A stretch of 64,000 bases of DNA from Enterovibrio baiacu (GCF_004120195.1 NZ_SCHN01000020.1:1-64000); one strand, 5' to 3'. Positions 31,499 to 43,209 are shown, numbered from the stretch's first letter. Notes: a model not told the origin generated them from the sequence alone. A program made the numbers and translations.

Positions 31499-32380
31499 AT
31501 GGCAGATTGGCAAGGCGTTTCAGAATTTGTCGCTGTGGCAGAAACGGCAAGCTTTACCAAAGCAGCACAACGATTGGGTACATCAACGGCACATGTCAGT
31601 CGTCAAGTGTCTTTACTAGAAGATAGGTTAGATACGCGATTGTTGTTCAGAACAACCCGCCGCGTGTCGCTTACAGATGAAGGGGATACGTATTTTCAAC
31701 ATTGTCGCCTTCTTTTAGACGGATTACGGGAAGCTGAAAGCGCGTTAACACAGTTAAAGGAGTCACCGCGTGGGCAAATTAAACTGACGGCCCCCGTCAC
31801 CTATGGTGAGCAGATGATCATGCCGATCATCTTGGATTTCATGATTCAGTACCCAGAAGTTGAAATCGAGGTCGATTTGACCAACAACCAATTGGATTTA
31901 ATTGATTCAGGGTGTGATTTTGCCATTCGCTTGGGGCGACTAGCCAATTCGTCATTGGTGTGCAAGCGCCTCGCAACACGTAAGCTGATTGTGTGTGGCT
32001 CACCAACCTACTTGGCGAAGAACGGTACGCCGCATACTTTGTCCGAGTTAAGTCAGCATAATTGCTTACGAGGGCAGCACGACTATTGGCGTTTTCGTGA
32101 AGAAGGACGCGAGAGAAATATCCGCATTTCAGGCTCATTGCGTTGTAACAGCGGTATCGCTTTGTTAGATGCCGCAAAGCAGGGCAGTGGTTTGATTCAA
32201 TTGCCAGACTATTATCTGCAAACCGCATTGGATGAAGGTTCAGTCGTGCGTGTGCTGAACAATTATCAAGATCTTGAAGAAGGGATTTGGGCACTTTTCC
32301 CGCATCGCCGATTGCAGCCTTTGAGGGTGAAAACGCTGGTGGCGTTTTTAACCGATGCGCTGGCAAATAAAGCGCTATGA
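31499..32380 (+). CDS. LysR-family transcriptional regulator
   Basis: 293 residues. N-terminal winged helix-turn-helix (1-60, ETASFTKAAQRLGTSTAHVSRQVSLLE) and a C-terminal periplasmic-binding-like effector domain, in the CrgA-like group judging by the DxAIRLG segment. The gene is divergent from adhC with a 181-base shared gap, the usual arrangement for a regulator of its neighbour. The likely target is adhC-fghA and the likely signal formaldehyde or nitrosative stress, both by inference. Confidence 0.85.
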   Translation: MADWQGVSEFVAVAETASFTKAAQRLGTSTAHVSRQVSLLEDRLDTRLLFRTTRRVSLTDEGDTYFQHCRLLLDGLREAESALTQLKESPRGQIKLTAPVTYGEQMIMPIILDFMIQYPEVEIEVDLTNNQLDLIDSGCDFAIRLGRLANSSLVCKRLATRKLIVCGSPTYLAKNGTPHTLSELSQHNCLRGQHDYWRFREEGRERNIRISGSLRCNSGIALLDAAKQGSGLIQLPDYYLQTALDEGSVVRVLNNYQDLEEGIWALFPHRRLQPLRVKTLVAFLTDALANKAL

Positions 32381-32460
32381 CGGTTATATCCTCGTCCTTG
32401 CGCATAGGATGCAGCACCTAGAGGTGGTTTACGTATATACTCCGTCTCGCAATCGAGTGA

Positions 32461-33215
<755 letters not shown>

Positions 33216-33234
33216 CTGTTGCTCCATAAAGGAA

Positions 33235-33259
33235 TGAAAAGCGCAGCCAATGCTGCGCT
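33235..33259 (-). terminator. terminator-like hairpin after mltF
   Basis: AGCGCAGC (33240-33247) pairs with GCTGCGCT (33252-33259). On the minus strand it is followed by TTTTCATTCCTTT and then the start of the small basic gene. Read-through could supply that gene. Confidence 0.7.
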
Positions 33260-33316
33260 CGTGATTCGCTAGATGGTTAAGGTTATAACCTGCTAGTGTG
33301 AACACACTATGACAGG

Positions 33317-34894
33317 TTAGTCGCCTTTTTTGTCGCTGTCGTTTTCGCCTTTGGGACGTTCTGACTTTTCTGGCTCAGTTAACGTTTTGTCGTCAGCTTT
33401 CTCAGCAGGTGCCTCACCGTCAGCTTTGTTTTCACTATTTGGCGCAGCTTGTTCCATGTCCACCACAATGGTTTGCAGATCATCCACGTTATCGGCTTCT
33501 TCACTTTGAATGGCAAGGGCCTTGTCTTGTTCATGTCCAATGATGCTTTGGTAGTAGCGACGGATATTCTCTACGTAGCTTTTCGCTTCATAGCCGCGCG
33601 CGTAACCATAACGGGTTTGCGTGTAGTACTGGCGCTTCGCCAACAACGGCAAACGTTGCTTCACATCCGCCCATGAATCAGGGTTTCCGCCTTGCGCCTT
33701 GGTCAGTCGACGCGCATCCATCATGTGACCAAAACCGATGTTGTAAGACGCAAAGGCAAACCAAATTCGCTCGTGTTCATTCACGCTGTCTGGCACGCGG
33801 TCGAGCATTTTACGTAGGTATGCGGCACCGCCTCGAATGCTTTGTTCTGGATCTAAACGGTTTTTCACGCCAACAGATTTTGCTGTAGGCAGTGTCAGCA
33901 TCATCATGCCGCGAACCCCAGTCGGGGATACCGCCCGCGGGTTCCAATGGGATTCTTGGTAGGACAATGCTGCCAGTAAGCGCCAATCAAATTCGTCGGC
34001 GTACTTTTTAAATAGCGGTTCCCACTTCGGCAATTTGCTGTCGATGGCGCGTAAGAAAGCACGGGTGTCGACAAAGTCAAAACTGTCGACATGGCCGAAG
34101 TACTTCTCTTCCAATGCAGCCAATTCACCACTTTGGGTTTTCTTGCCGAAGAATTCGATCATCAGCGCATACAAGCTGTCGTCTTGGGTTTTCTTCATAA
34201 ACCAAGCCACAGGCTCATCTTCCGTTAATTCAATCGCGACGGTGATGGTGGGGTGGGTGCGTTGGATCAGCGCAATATCGACAGAGTCGGCAATCGTAAA
34301 GTCGAGTTGTCCATCGGCGACCTGTTTAAGAAGCTCGTCATCGTCGGTGTCTTTGATGCTTTCCCAAATCAAATCTGGGTACTCGCGCTGAATGGCTTGA
34401 AGGGTCATGGCATGGCTAGAACCTTCCACCACGGCGATACGTGCGCCGTCTTTATTCAGCTCAGTGAGGTTACGCGGGCGCCAATGGCCGTTTTTGTACA
34501 CCAATTGCTGGCTGACAAAATAATACGCAGGTCCCGGGCGGAACTGCTTCATGCGCTCTTCAGTGATGGTCAAGCCTGCGGCCAAAATATCCACATCACC
34601 ACGCTCAAGCGCGGGGAAAAGACCTGAAAGGGTATATGCCGGCTGCATTTCGAGTTTGACGCCAAGGCTGTCTGCAAACTGGGTCGCGAGTTCGAAGTCG
34701 AGGCCTGTTGGGCCATCGGAACCAATGTAATATGACAACTGGTTGTTGAGCGTACCTACACGTAAGACGCCACGATCGCGGATTTTCTCCAGCTCAGATC
34801 TGTCGTCATAGTGCCACTCGCAGGCGGAAAGAAAGAAAACCGCCATGATGCCTACTAGCAGGGGATAAAGTCGTTTTACTGCGTTAGCGTTCAA
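33317..34894 (-). CDS. mltF: membrane-bound lytic murein transglycosylase F
   Basis: 525 residues. An N-terminal signal ends in FLSAC (Cys25), which looks like a lipobox, so the protein may be a lipoprotein. A solute-binding-protein-like domain (about 40-268) is followed by an SLT domain (about 290-450) with catalytic Glu314 in SYQESHWNPRAVSPTGVRG. The tail from about 470 is acidic and Lys-rich and probably disordered. It cleaves peptidoglycan glycan strands to 1,6-anhydro products, which AmpG (58.4 kb) can import. Confidence 0.94.
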   Translation of the reverse strand: MNANAVKRLYPLLVGIMAVFFLSACEWHYDDRSELEKIRDRGVLRVGTLNNQLSYYIGSDGPTGLDFELATQFADSLGVKLEMQPAYTLSGLFPALERGDVDILAAGLTITEERMKQFRPGPAYYFVSQQLVYKNGHWRPRNLTELNKDGARIAVVEGSSHAMTLQAIQREYPDLIWESIKDTDDDELLKQVADGQLDFTIADSVDIALIQRTHPTITVAIELTEDEPVAWFMKKTQDDSLYALMIEFFGKKTQSGELAALEEKYFGHVDSFDFVDTRAFLRAIDSKLPKWEPLFKKYADEFDWRLLAALSYQESHWNPRAVSPTGVRGMMMLTLPTAKSVGVKNRLDPEQSIRGGAAYLRKMLDRVPDSVNEHERIWFAFASYNIGFGHMMDARRLTKAQGGNPDSWADVKQRLPLLAKRQYYTQTRYGYARGYEAKSYVENIRRYYQSIIGHEQDKALAIQSEEADNVDDLQTIVVDMEQAAPNSENKADGEAPAEKADDKTLTEPEKSERPKGENDSDKKGD

Positions 34895-35024
34895 AAAGAT
34901 ATGCTCACTCTCTATCGATAGGGGACTGTTATATCAAAGCTCGCACTACGCGAAAAGCCGAGCTGCATTTCTTGCTGAAATTGTGCCGTATTCTGACAAG
35001 ATCAAAGTTCATCAGAAAAAAGTT

Positions 35025-35040
35025 ACGCAAACGGTTGCGT
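35025..35040 (+). promoter_or_regulatory. PurR operator upstream of purL
   Basis: ACGCAAACGGTTGCGT matches the PurR consensus at every fixed position. It lies just upstream of the purL promoter. Confidence 0.88.
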
Positions 35041-35046
35041 CAGGTG

Positions 35047-35075
35047 TTACGTCGCTCACCTTTTTACCCTATAAT
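35047..35075 (+). promoter_or_regulatory. purL promoter
   Basis: TTACGT (35047-35052), 17-base spacer, perfect TATAAT (35070-35075). It is immediately downstream of the PurR site. Confidence 0.65.
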
Positions 35076-35206
35076 ACCGCCCCGAAGACCTTGTTGGAGG
35101 CTCAAAAGTGGTATCGACGTGGCTTTTCCATGAACGTTAGCAGCGATTAATCATGGGGTTAGGTCAATGTCACTTTAATCCACCGCTAACCGAGAGACGT
35201 ACGCAC

Positions 35207-38200
35207 ATGGAAATTTTGCGTGGTTCCCCCGCTCTGTCCGATTTTCGAGTCAATAAACTTCTAGAAAGCTGTCAGGCGAATGATTTGCCTGTTACTGGCC
35301 TCTATGCAGAGTATACCCATTTCGCTGATATCAGCGCGCCGTTGAGTGAAGATGAACAACAAAAGTTGGCGCGTCTTCTCACGTACGGACCAACAATCGC
35401 GGAACATGCTCCAACAGGAACCTTGATTCTTGTTACGCCACGCCCCGGCACTATTTCTCCTTGGTCCTCTAAAGCGACCGATATCGCACACAACTGCGGA
35501 TTAAACCAAATCAAGCGTCTTGAGCGCGGCACGGCGTACTACGTTGAGTTGTCTGCGGAACTGACCGACGCACAAACAAGCACACTTATTGGGCTACTTC
35601 ACGATCGCATGATGGAAGTGGTGTTTGCAGATATGGCAGATGCGTCCGCGCTGTTCATTGAAGCAACCCCTGCACCAGTGAAAGCCGTTGATGTGCTAAG
35701 TGGTGGTCGCGACGCATTGGTTACTGCCAACGTGGAGCTGGGCCTTGCGCTTGCAGACGATGAAATTGATTACTTGGTGGAAAGCTTCATCAAACTGGGT
35801 CGCAACCCGAACGACATCGAATTGATGATGTTTGCTCAGGCCAACTCAGAGCACTGTCGTCACAAGATCTTCAACGCGGATTGGACGATTGATGGTGTTG
35901 ATCAGGACAAGAGCCTGTTCAAAATGATCAAAAATACCTTTGAACATAACAGTGAATATGTGTTGTCTGCCTACAAAGATAACGCCGCTGTCATGATGGG
36001 GTCTGAGGTAGGCCGTTTCTTCCCTAACCCTGATTCTCGCCAATATAACTACCATCAGGAAGCGGCACACATCCTGATGAAAGTTGAAACGCACAACCAC
36101 CCAACGGCGATTTCGCCATGGCCGGGCGCATCAACCGGTTCTGGCGGTGAAATCCGCGATGAAGGCGCAACCGGTATTGGCGGTAAGCCAAAAGCGGGCT
36201 TGGTTGGCTTCACCGTATCAAACCTTCGTATTCCGGGTTTTGAGCAGCCTTGGGAAACCGATTTCGGCAAACCTGACCGTATCGTGAATGCGTTGGACAT
36301 CATGCTAGAAGGCCCTCTGGGTGGCGCAGCGTTTAACAACGAATTTGGTCGTCCAAACCTGTTGGGTTACTTCCGTACTTACGAAGAAAAAGTCACGTCA
36401 CACAACGGTGAAGAAGTCCGTGGTTACCACAAGCCAATCATGATCGCTGGTGGTATGGGTAACATTCGTGAGCAACACGTTCAGAAGAAAGAAATCCCGG
36501 TTGGCGCGAAGCTTATCGTGCTGGGCGGCCCTGCGATGAATATCGGCCTTGGCGGCGGCGCAGCCTCGTCAATGGCGTCTGGTCAGTCAGCAGAAGATCT
36601 TGATTTCGCATCAGTACAGCGTGAAAACCCAGAAATGGAGCGCCGCTGTCAGGAAGTGATCGACCGTTGTTGGCAGTTGGGTGAAAGCAACCCTATCGCC
36701 TTTATTCACGATGTGGGCGCGGGCGGTATTTCTAACGCATTGCCTGAATTGGTTGATGACGGTGAGCGTGGCGGTAAATTCCAGCTACGCGATGTACCGA
36801 ACGACGAGCCGGGCATGAGCCCGCTAGAAATTTGGTGTAACGAATCTCAAGAACGTTATGTGATGGCCGTTGCGCCAGAAAACATGGCCGTGTTCGATGC
36901 GATCTGTAAACGCGAACGCGCACCCTATGCTGTGGTGGGTGAAGCGACAGAAGAGCGTCATTTGACCCTTGAAGATGCGCATTTTGACGATACACCAATC
37001 GACATGCCGCTAGACGTGTTGCTGGGCAAACCACCGAAAATGCACCGCGACGTGCAAACTCAGAAAGTGGAAGGCAAAGCGATCGACCGTACAGGAATCT
37101 CGGTGGAAGACGCGTCACTTCGCGTATTGCGTTTGCCTTCTGTGGCAGAGAAAACCTTCCTTATCACCATCGGTGACCGCACGGTAACGGGCCTCGTTGC
37201 ACGCGACCAAATGGTTGGCCCATGGCAGGTACCTGTGGCGAACTGTGCGGTAACGGCTGCGAGCTATGACACCTACCACGGCGAAGCCATGTCGATGGGT
37301 GAGCGTACGCCAGTTGCGCTGCTTGATTTCGCCGCGTCGGCGCGTTTGGCTGTGGCTGAGTCACTGACCAACATCGCGTGTTCTGACATTGGTGACCTGA
37401 AACGCATCAACCTTTCAGCGAACTGGATGGCTGCAGCGGGTCACCCGGGTGAAGATGCCGGTCTTTATGAAGCCGTGAAAGCGATCGGTGAAGAGTTGTG
37501 TCCAGCACTTGATTTGACGATTCCAGTGGGCAAAGACTCGATGTCGATGAAAACCCGTTGGGAGCAAGACGGCGAGCAGAAAGAAAACACATCACCGCTT
37601 TCTTTGGTGATCACGGCATTTGGCCGTGTTGAAGATGTTCGTAAAACCGTCACGCCTCAGCTTCGCACGGATAAAGGCGAGAGCGCATTGGTACTGGTCG
37701 ACCTAGGTCAAGGCCAAAACCGCCTCGGCGCAACCGCACTGGCGCAGGTTTACAAGCAATTGGGTGACAAGCCTGCGGATGTTGATAGCCCTGAATTACT
37801 GAAAGGCTTCTTCAATGCTATGCAAACCTTGGTACGTGACGAGAAGCTTCTGGCTTACCACGACCGTGGTGACGGTGGTCTTTATGTGACCTTGGCTGAA
37901 ATGGCGTTTGCGGGTCACGTTGGCCTGGACGTCGATATCAATACCTTGTCTGCGACGGGCGAGTGTGATGATGAATTGGCAGCACTGTTCAACGAAGAGT
38001 TGGGTGCGGTTATTCAAGTTCGTACTGAAGACTTGGACGCGGTGCAATCGACCTTGGCGTCTCATGGTCTAGAAGCATGTAGCCACGTGATTGGTACGCT
38101 GAGCGATGAAGATACGGTTCGCATTTGGAACGGTGACGAATTGGTGCTGGAACAAAACCGCACTGAACTCCGCACCATCTGGGCGGAAACGACCCATAAA

Positions 38201-39115
38201 ATGCAAGCAATGCGTGACAACCCAAGCTGTGCAGACCAAGAGTTTGCGGCGAAGAAAGATGTCACTGACCCAGGCTTGAGCGCAGCGTTGTCGTTCGACG
38301 TTCAAGAAGACGTGGCTGCACCGTTCATCGCAACAGGTGCGCGTCCTCAAATGGCGATTTTGCGAGAGCAAGGCGTGAACTCGCACGTTGAAATGGCAGC
38401 GGCATTTGACCGTGCTGGTTTTGACGCGAAAGACGTTCACATGAGTGATGTCTTGAGCGGCAATGTCACGCTAGAAGGCTTCAATGGTCTTGTCGCCTGT
38501 GGCGGCTTCTCTTACGGCGACGTATTGGGTGCGGGCGAAGGTTGGGCGAAATCCATCCTGTTTAATGACATGGCGCGTGATCAGTTCGAGCGTTTCTTCC
38601 ACCGCGGCGATTCATTTGCGCTGGGTGTGTGCAACGGTTGTCAGATGTTGTCGAACCTTCATGACCTGATCCCAGGCGCGGATTTATGGCCACGCTTCGT
38701 ACGCAACGAATCTGAGCGTTTTGAAGCGCGTTTCAGCTTGGTAGAAGTGCAAGAAAACCCATCCCTGTTCCTTGGTGGCATGGCGGGTTCTCGCATGCCT
38801 ATCGCGGTTTCTCACGGTGAAGGCCGTGTGGAAGTGCGCAATGCTGAACATCTTGCTGCGATTGAGCAGTCTGGTACTGTGGCGCTGCGTTACTTGGATA
38901 ACTTCGGCAAAGTGACCGAAAACTACCCTTCTAACCCGAACGGCTCGCCAAACGGCATCACAGGCCTCACGACCACCGACGGTCGCGTGACCATCATGAT
39001 GCCGCACCCTGAGCGTGTGTTCCGTACCGTGGCGAACTCATGGCACCCAGACAGCTGGGGCGAAGACAGCCCATGGATGCGTATGTTCCGCAATGCGCGT
39101 GTAACGCTGGGATAA
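35207..39115 (+). CDS. purL: phosphoribosylformylglycinamidine synthase, large single-chain type
   Basis: 1302 residues, the long gammaproteobacterial form. It has an N-terminal PurS-like domain, duplicated FGAM synthase/AIRS-like domains, and a C-terminal glutamine amidotransferase with nucleophile Cys1142 (GVCNGCQML) and the MPHPER histidine/glutamate motif near the end. It converts FGAR to FGAM in purine synthesis. I start at ATG 35207 ([19 protein letters not shown]) to match the family; an in-frame ATG at 35153 would add 18 residues. Confidence 0.96.
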   Translation: MEILRGSPALSDFRVNKLLESCQANDLPVTGLYAEYTHFADISAPLSEDEQQKLARLLTYGPTIAEHAPTGTLILVTPRPGTISPWSSKATDIAHNCGLNQIKRLERGTAYYVELSAELTDAQTSTLIGLLHDRMMEVVFADMADASALFIEATPAPVKAVDVLSGGRDALVTANVELGLALADDEIDYLVESFIKLGRNPNDIELMMFAQANSEHCRHKIFNADWTIDGVDQDKSLFKMIKNTFEHNSEYVLSAYKDNAAVMMGSEVGRFFPNPDSRQYNYHQEAAHILMKVETHNHPTAISPWPGASTGSGGEIRDEGATGIGGKPKAGLVGFTVSNLRIPGFEQPWETDFGKPDRIVNALDIMLEGPLGGAAFNNEFGRPNLLGYFRTYEEKVTSHNGEEVRGYHKPIMIAGGMGNIREQHVQKKEIPVGAKLIVLGGPAMNIGLGGGAASSMASGQSAEDLDFASVQRENPEMERRCQEVIDRCWQLGESNPIAFIHDVGAGGISNALPELVDDGERGGKFQLRDVPNDEPGMSPLEIWCNESQERYVMAVAPENMAVFDAICKRERAPYAVVGEATEERHLTLEDAHFDDTPIDMPLDVLLGKPPKMHRDVQTQKVEGKAIDRTGISVEDASLRVLRLPSVAEKTFLITIGDRTVTGLVARDQMVGPWQVPVANCAVTAASYDTYHGEAMSMGERTPVALLDFAASARLAVAESLTNIACSDIGDLKRINLSANWMAAAGHPGEDAGLYEAVKAIGEELCPALDLTIPVGKDSMSMKTRWEQDGEQKENTSPLSLVITAFGRVEDVRKTVTPQLRTDKGESALVLVDLGQGQNRLGATALAQVYKQLGDKPADVDSPELLKGFFNAMQTLVRDEKLLAYHDRGDGGLYVTLAEMAFAGHVGLDVDINTLSATGECDDELAALFNEELGAVIQVRTEDLDAVQSTLASHGLEACSHVIGTLSDEDTVRIWNGDELVLEQNRTELRTIWAETTHKMQAMRDNPSCADQEFAAKKDVTDPGLSAALSFDVQEDVAAPFIATGARPQMAILREQGVNSHVEMAAAFDRAGFDAKDVHMSDVLSGNVTLEGFNGLVACGGFSYGDVLGAGEGWAKSILFNDMARDQFERFFHRGDSFALGVCNGCQMLSNLHDLIPGADLWPRFVRNESERFEARFSLVEVQENPSLFLGGMAGSRMPIAVSHGEGRVEVRNAEHLAAIEQSGTVALRYLDNFGKVTENYPSNPNGSPNGITGLTTTDGRVTIMMPHPERVFRTVANSWHPDSWGEDSPWMRMFRNARVTLG

Positions 39116-39147
39116 TTGGATGAAGGAATCGCCAAATTTGTGACACA

Positions 39148-39175
39148 AACCGCTGCCCACGGGTGGCGGTTTTTT
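39148..39175 (+). terminator. terminator of purL
   Basis: AACCGCTGCC pairs with GGTGGCGGTT (two G-T pairs), followed by a T run. Confidence 0.8.
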
Positions 39176-39231
39176 ATCTCATTGCATGCGGTAAGGGCGA
39201 AAAGGTATATTCCGATGGCAATGGAGGAGAG

Positions 39232-39675
39232 ATGCAAATGGACAGTGCAATCAGTTTTACACTCATTCCCACGGGGCAAGTCTCATCTGAGCTGTTGACC
39301 CGTTTCCCCGCTTTATCTCAACTGGATGAGATGTCTTCCGATCAAGAAGTGCCCGTGTTGGTGGCAGAAAAGGAAGGTGCGCCGGTCGCTGTGGCTGTGC
39401 TTTCGCACGCCAAGCGTCATAACGGCATCATGGTGGAAAACGCCACGTTAACCCTGCTAGAAGTGGATCAATCTTCACGATTACAGGGTATCGGTAAAAT
39501 CTTGTTAAATGCGTTAGAAGCGTATGCCGCAACCATTACACATGAACTCAAAGTGGACTGTGGTGCGGTAATTGGGCGGAAGCCAATGCAGTCATTATTG
39601 ACGAATTCAGGCTACCAACCGCCGTTTGCAAGCGGCGATGCGAAGCCGACCCAATGGAAAAAATCTCTGATTTGA
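39232..39675 (+). CDS. GNAT-like acetyltransferase domain protein
   Basis: 147 residues. A segment LEVDQSSRLQGIGKILLNAL with the acetyl-CoA loop R-L-Q-G-I-G (83-88) and the flanking strand/helix pattern indicate a GNAT fold. The N-terminal part is less typical. The substrate is unknown. A strong GGAGGAG (39223-39229) lies close to two ATGs (39232 and 39238); the second has more normal spacing and may be the true start. It lies between purL and glnB and is not part of either unit as far as I can see. Confidence 0.65.
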   Translation: MQMDSAISFTLIPTGQVSSELLTRFPALSQLDEMSSDQEVPVLVAEKEGAPVAVAVLSHAKRHNGIMVENATLTLLEVDQSSRLQGIGKILLNALEAYAATITHELKVDCGAVIGRKPMQSLLTNSGYQPPFASGDAKPTQWKKSLI

Positions 39676-39755
39676 GCCGATACGATGCACGAATGTGAGA
39701 GTGAAAGCTGCGCGCTATCCCTCACCTCGGGTTACAATTAACGTCATAGCGTTAA

Positions 39756-40157
<402 letters not shown>

Positions 40158-40177
40158 CCGCCATCCACAGATATGTC

Positions 40178-40208
40178 GAAGGCCTCCCACTGGGAGGCCT
40201 TCTTGTTT
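40178..40208. terminator. terminator between glnB and the YitT-family gene
   Basis: GAAGGCCTCCC (40178-40188) pairs with GGGAGGCCTTC (40192-40202) around ACT, then TTGTTT. It can serve both convergent genes. Confidence 0.85.
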
Positions 40209-40241
40209 CAAACGACTGCTTTTGGTTGGTTGCAACCGTAT

Positions 40242-40847
40242 TCAATAACACACCACGTAACGATCTGGACGATGGTTCATGGTAAGTACAAGGTTCAGGA
40301 CAAATGCACCCATCGCCGAGCACGCCAATAGCCAAGGTGAGACGAAGAAAAACGAGGCGAGAAGAATTGATAAATCGATTCCCATCTGAACATTACCCGC
40401 GCGCACGCCAAACCTTTCCTGACAAAACAGCGCAAGCACGTTGAAGCCGCCCAAGCTGGCGTTGTGACGGAAAATCATCAGCATGCCAACACCCATCAGC
40501 AATCCACCAATCAACGCGCAATACACGGGTGATAGCCAATCCACGCTAAACACATGGCCAATGTTGTCCGTGATAATGGAAACCATGGCGCCGGCAAACA
40601 CGCTTCTTAGCGCAAACTGGCGCCCAAAGCGTTTCCACGCCATGACATAGAAAGGCAGGTTAAACAGGAAATACAGAGTACCAAACGACAGATCCACAAA
40701 CTGATTGAGCAAAAGTGCCAGTCCTGTCGTACCGCCTGTAAGAAGGCCAGCCTGTTGAAGAAAGAACACGCCCTGTGCCACGATAAATGTACCCGACAAA
40801 ATGGCGATCAAGTCTTCGAGGGACGTGTGTCTAGGGGTTAAGTTCAA
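40242..40847 (-). CDS. YitT-family (DUF161) membrane protein
   Basis: 201 residues with five to six hydrophobic segments. Family features are the GTFIVAQGVFFLQQAGLLTGGTTGLALLL segment (shown only in part by LLTGGTTGLALL) and GVGMLMIFRHNASLGGFNVLA. The role is not established. It stands alone between glnB and glyA, convergent with glnB. Confidence 0.8.
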   Translation of the reverse strand: MNLTPRHTSLEDLIAILSGTFIVAQGVFFLQQAGLLTGGTTGLALLLNQFVDLSFGTLYFLFNLPFYVMAWKRFGRQFALRSVFAGAMVSIITDNIGHVFSVDWLSPVYCALIGGLLMGVGMLMIFRHNASLGGFNVLALFCQERFGVRAGNVQMGIDLSILLASFFFVSPWLLACSAMGAFVLNLVLTMNHRPDRYVVCY

Positions 40848-41203
40848 AAGGTTCTCCCAAAATGGTGTTGCTTCGCAAATTTGTCGTTTTTAAAGGAAAA
40901 AATGACGTTGCTAACGAGCCAGTAAAACAAAAAGTGGGAAATCTTAATGACTCAGGAAAACATTGAAAAGATGTGCCTGAAAGACGGCGAACAGCCTGTG
41001 TCATAAATGCGTTACACACTGTAAAGGAAAACGGTTTACACATCCGGTTGAATAGCGGTTTCATGCCGCTTTGCGCTTGATGGGTGAATTGAATTCATGG
41101 TTAGAATGAAAAATGACCATGTTCGGCAACGCAAAAAAAATGTGATTGCTACTACCTGTTGCGCAACAAATTTTGTAGAATCGCACCAGTTAGGAAAACC
41201 GTG

Positions 41204-41219
41204 ACGAAAACGTTTGCGT
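41204..41219 (+). promoter_or_regulatory. PurR-like operator upstream of glyA
   Basis: ACGAAAACGTTTGCGT fits the PurR consensus at all but one fixed position (A for C at position 4). glyA is PurR-regulated in E. coli. Confidence 0.75.
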
Positions 41220-41274
41220 CCGCATGGATACTGGTGTTTTAGAATCGGTAAAAACCCACTTATTCTGAGGTTAC

Positions 41275-41327
41275 AACCAGGTTGACTAAATCACTTGTCT
41301 CTATCGAGTTATTTAGCCAACTTGGTT
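41275..41327 (+). repeat. long hairpin in the glyA leader
   Basis: AACCAGGTTGACTAAAT (41275-41291) pairs with ATTTAGCCAACTTGGTT (41311-41327): 17 positions, one A-C mismatch and one G-U pair. The loop holds a further ACTTG / CGAGT stem. No T run follows. It ends 42 bases before the start codon. Confidence 0.85.
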
Positions 41328-41369
41328 AAACACGTTAGCCTAGGGAACAATCTGAGTCAGGAGATACAG

Positions 41370-42620
41370 ATGCTAAAGCGTGACATGAATATCGCTGATT
41401 ACGATCCAGAGCTTTTTACTGCGATCCAGGAAGAAACTGCACGTCAAGAAGAGCACATTGAGCTCATCGCGTCAGAAAACTACACCAGCCCTCGCGTTAT
41501 GGAAGCGCAAGGTTCCCAGCTAACCAACAAATACGCGGAAGGCTACCCAGGCAAGCGCTACTACGGCGGTTGTGAGTACGTTGATAAAGCAGAAGCACTT
41601 GCGATTGACCGTGCTTGTGCGTTGTTTGGCGCAGAATACGCAAACGTACAGCCACACTCAGGCTCTCAAGCAAACAGTGCGGTTTACATGGCACTGTTGA
41701 ACCCAGGCGACACGGTACTAGGCATGAGCTTGGCACATGGCGGTCACTTGACGCACGGTTCACCAGTAAACTTCTCGGGTAAGCACTACAACGTGATTCC
41801 TTACGGTATCGACGAAGCGGGTCAAATCAACTACGACGAAATGGAAGCGCTAGCGCTTGAGCACAAACCAAAGATGATCATCGGTGGTTTTTCTGCTTAC
41901 TCTCAAATCGTTGATTGGGCACGTATGCGTGAAATCGCTGACAAAGCGGGCGCGTACTTGTTTGTTGATATGGCACACGTTGCGGGTCTGATTGCAGCGG
42001 GTGTATACCCAACGCCAATCCCACATGCGCACATTGTGACCACAACCACGCACAAAACCTTGGCAGGTCCACGTGGCGGTTTGATCCTTTCAAACGCTGG
42101 CGAAGACATGTACAAGAAGCTGAATTCAGCAGTATTCCCTGGCGGTCAAGGCGGTCCTTTGATGCACGTTATCGCGGCAAAAGCGGTAGCATTCAAAGAA
42201 GCGATGGAGCCGGAATTCAAAGCTTACCAGCAGCGCGTTGTTGATAACGCAAAAGCCATGGTTGCTCAGTTCCAAGAGCGCGGTTACAAAATCGTCTCTA
42301 ACAGCACTGAAAACCACTTGTTCTTGGTTGACCTGATCGACAAGAACATCACAGGTAAAGAAGCGGATGCAGCACTGGGTGCGGCAAACATCACTGTGAA
42401 CAAAAACAGTGTGCCAAATGACCCACGCAGCCCATTCGTTACATCTGGTATCCGTGTTGGTTCTCCTGCTATTACACGTCGTGGTTTTACCCAAGATGAT
42501 GCGAAAGAGCTGGCTAACTGGATGTGTGACGTATTGGACAACATCGAAAACCAAGATGTTATCGATGCGACCAAAGCCAAAGTGCTTGAAATCTGTAAGC
42601 GTCTGCCTGTTTACGCGTAA
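41370..42620 (+). CDS. glyA: serine hydroxymethyltransferase
   Basis: 416 residues. PLP-lysine segment [15 protein letters not shown] and folate-binding motifs are intact. It interconverts serine and glycine and feeds one-carbon units to purine synthesis, matching the PurR-like site. I start at ATG 41370 ([16 protein letters not shown]) with CAGGAGA upstream; a frame opening at 41295 runs through the hairpin and is not family-like. Confidence 0.97.
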   Translation: MLKRDMNIADYDPELFTAIQEETARQEEHIELIASENYTSPRVMEAQGSQLTNKYAEGYPGKRYYGGCEYVDKAEALAIDRACALFGAEYANVQPHSGSQANSAVYMALLNPGDTVLGMSLAHGGHLTHGSPVNFSGKHYNVIPYGIDEAGQINYDEMEALALEHKPKMIIGGFSAYSQIVDWARMREIADKAGAYLFVDMAHVAGLIAAGVYPTPIPHAHIVTTTTHKTLAGPRGGLILSNAGEDMYKKLNSAVFPGGQGGPLMHVIAAKAVAFKEAMEPEFKAYQQRVVDNAKAMVAQFQERGYKIVSNSTENHLFLVDLIDKNITGKEADAALGAANITVNKNSVPNDPRSPFVTSGIRVGSPAITRRGFTQDDAKELANWMCDVLDNIENQDVIDATKAKVLEICKRLPVYA

Positions 42621-42636
42621 GCCGCAAATTGACGAT

Positions 42637-42662
42637 AAAAAGCACCTTCGGGTGCTTTTTTT
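42637..42662 (+). terminator. terminator of glyA
   Basis: AAAAAGCACC, UUCG tetraloop, GGTGCTTTTT, more T. Confidence 0.93.
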
Positions 42663-42728
42663 GGCTCTAAATTCACCACTTTCGTCATTCTACCCACTTA
42701 CCCTTTAGGTTAAATCGGTTACACTGTT

Positions 42729-42747
42729 CTTCAATTATTGAAGGAGG
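42729..42747 (+). promoter_or_regulatory. palindrome abutting the nrdR ribosome binding site
   Basis: CTTCAATTATTGAAG (42729-42743) is a perfect inverted repeat whose right arm shares bases with the Shine-Dalgarno AAGGAGG (42741-42747). Folding could mask part of the binding site. Confidence 0.55.
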
Positions 42748-42751
42748 CGAG

Positions 42752-43201
42752 ATGCACTGTCCATTCTGTGGTGCAAATGACACCAAAGTGATCGATTCAC
42801 GACTTGTGGCTGATGGCCACCAGGTGCGTCGTCGTCGCCAGTGTTTAGCGTGTAGCGAACGTTATACCACGTTTGAAACTGCCGAACTGGTGATGCCGCG
42901 TATCATCAAAACTAATGGCAACCGAGATCCGTTCAACGAAGATAAAATGCGTGGCGGTATTCAGCGAGCGTTGGAAAAACGTCCTGTCAGTGCTGACGAT
43001 ATCGAGAAAGCCATCAACACCATCAAATCCACCATTCGTGCAACGGGTGAACGCGAAGTGTCGTCTACCTTGGTGGGGAACCTCGTGATGGATGCACTAA
43101 AAGAGCTCGATAAGGTGGCTTATATTCGCTTCGCGTCCGTATATCATAGCTTTGAAGATATTCGTGATTTTGGCGAAGAGATAGCTCGCCTAGAAAAATA
43201 A
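42752..43201 (+). CDS. nrdR: transcriptional repressor NrdR
   Basis: 149 residues. An N-terminal zinc ribbon (Cys3, Cys6, Cys31, Cys34) is followed by an ATP-cone domain (about 47-137). It represses ribonucleotide reductase genes in response to ATP/dATP. It heads the ribD-ribE-ribBA cluster; ribD starts 8 bases after it. This nrdR-ribD linkage is common in proteobacteria. Confidence 0.97.
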   Translation: MHCPFCGANDTKVIDSRLVADGHQVRRRRQCLACSERYTTFETAELVMPRIIKTNGNRDPFNEDKMRGGIQRALEKRPVSADDIEKAINTIKSTIRATGEREVSSTLVGNLVMDALKELDKVAYIRFASVYHSFEDIRDFGEEIARLEK

Positions 43202-43209
43202 GCGGATCC

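Larger units (their letters stand above)
34895..35206. other. mltF-purL divergent gap
   Basis: 312 bases that hold the PurR site and promoter of purL listed separately, plus a leader of about 130 bases before the purL ATG. No small gene is seen. Confidence 0.6.
40848..41369. other. gap between the YitT-family gene and glyA
   Basis: About 520 bases with no gene. It includes a PurR-like site (41204-41219) and a long hairpin (41275-41327) in the glyA leader, listed separately. The stretch 40848-41190 is AT-rich without other visible structure. Confidence 0.55.

Noticed and set aside
33216-33305. Longer starts of the small basic gene
   Set aside because: They would run through the mltF terminator hairpin; the GGAG fits the ATG at 33215 best.
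41220-41369. Glycine riboswitch in the glyA leader
   Set aside because: The hairpin has neither the tandem-aptamer layout nor the conserved core bases that I know for that class.
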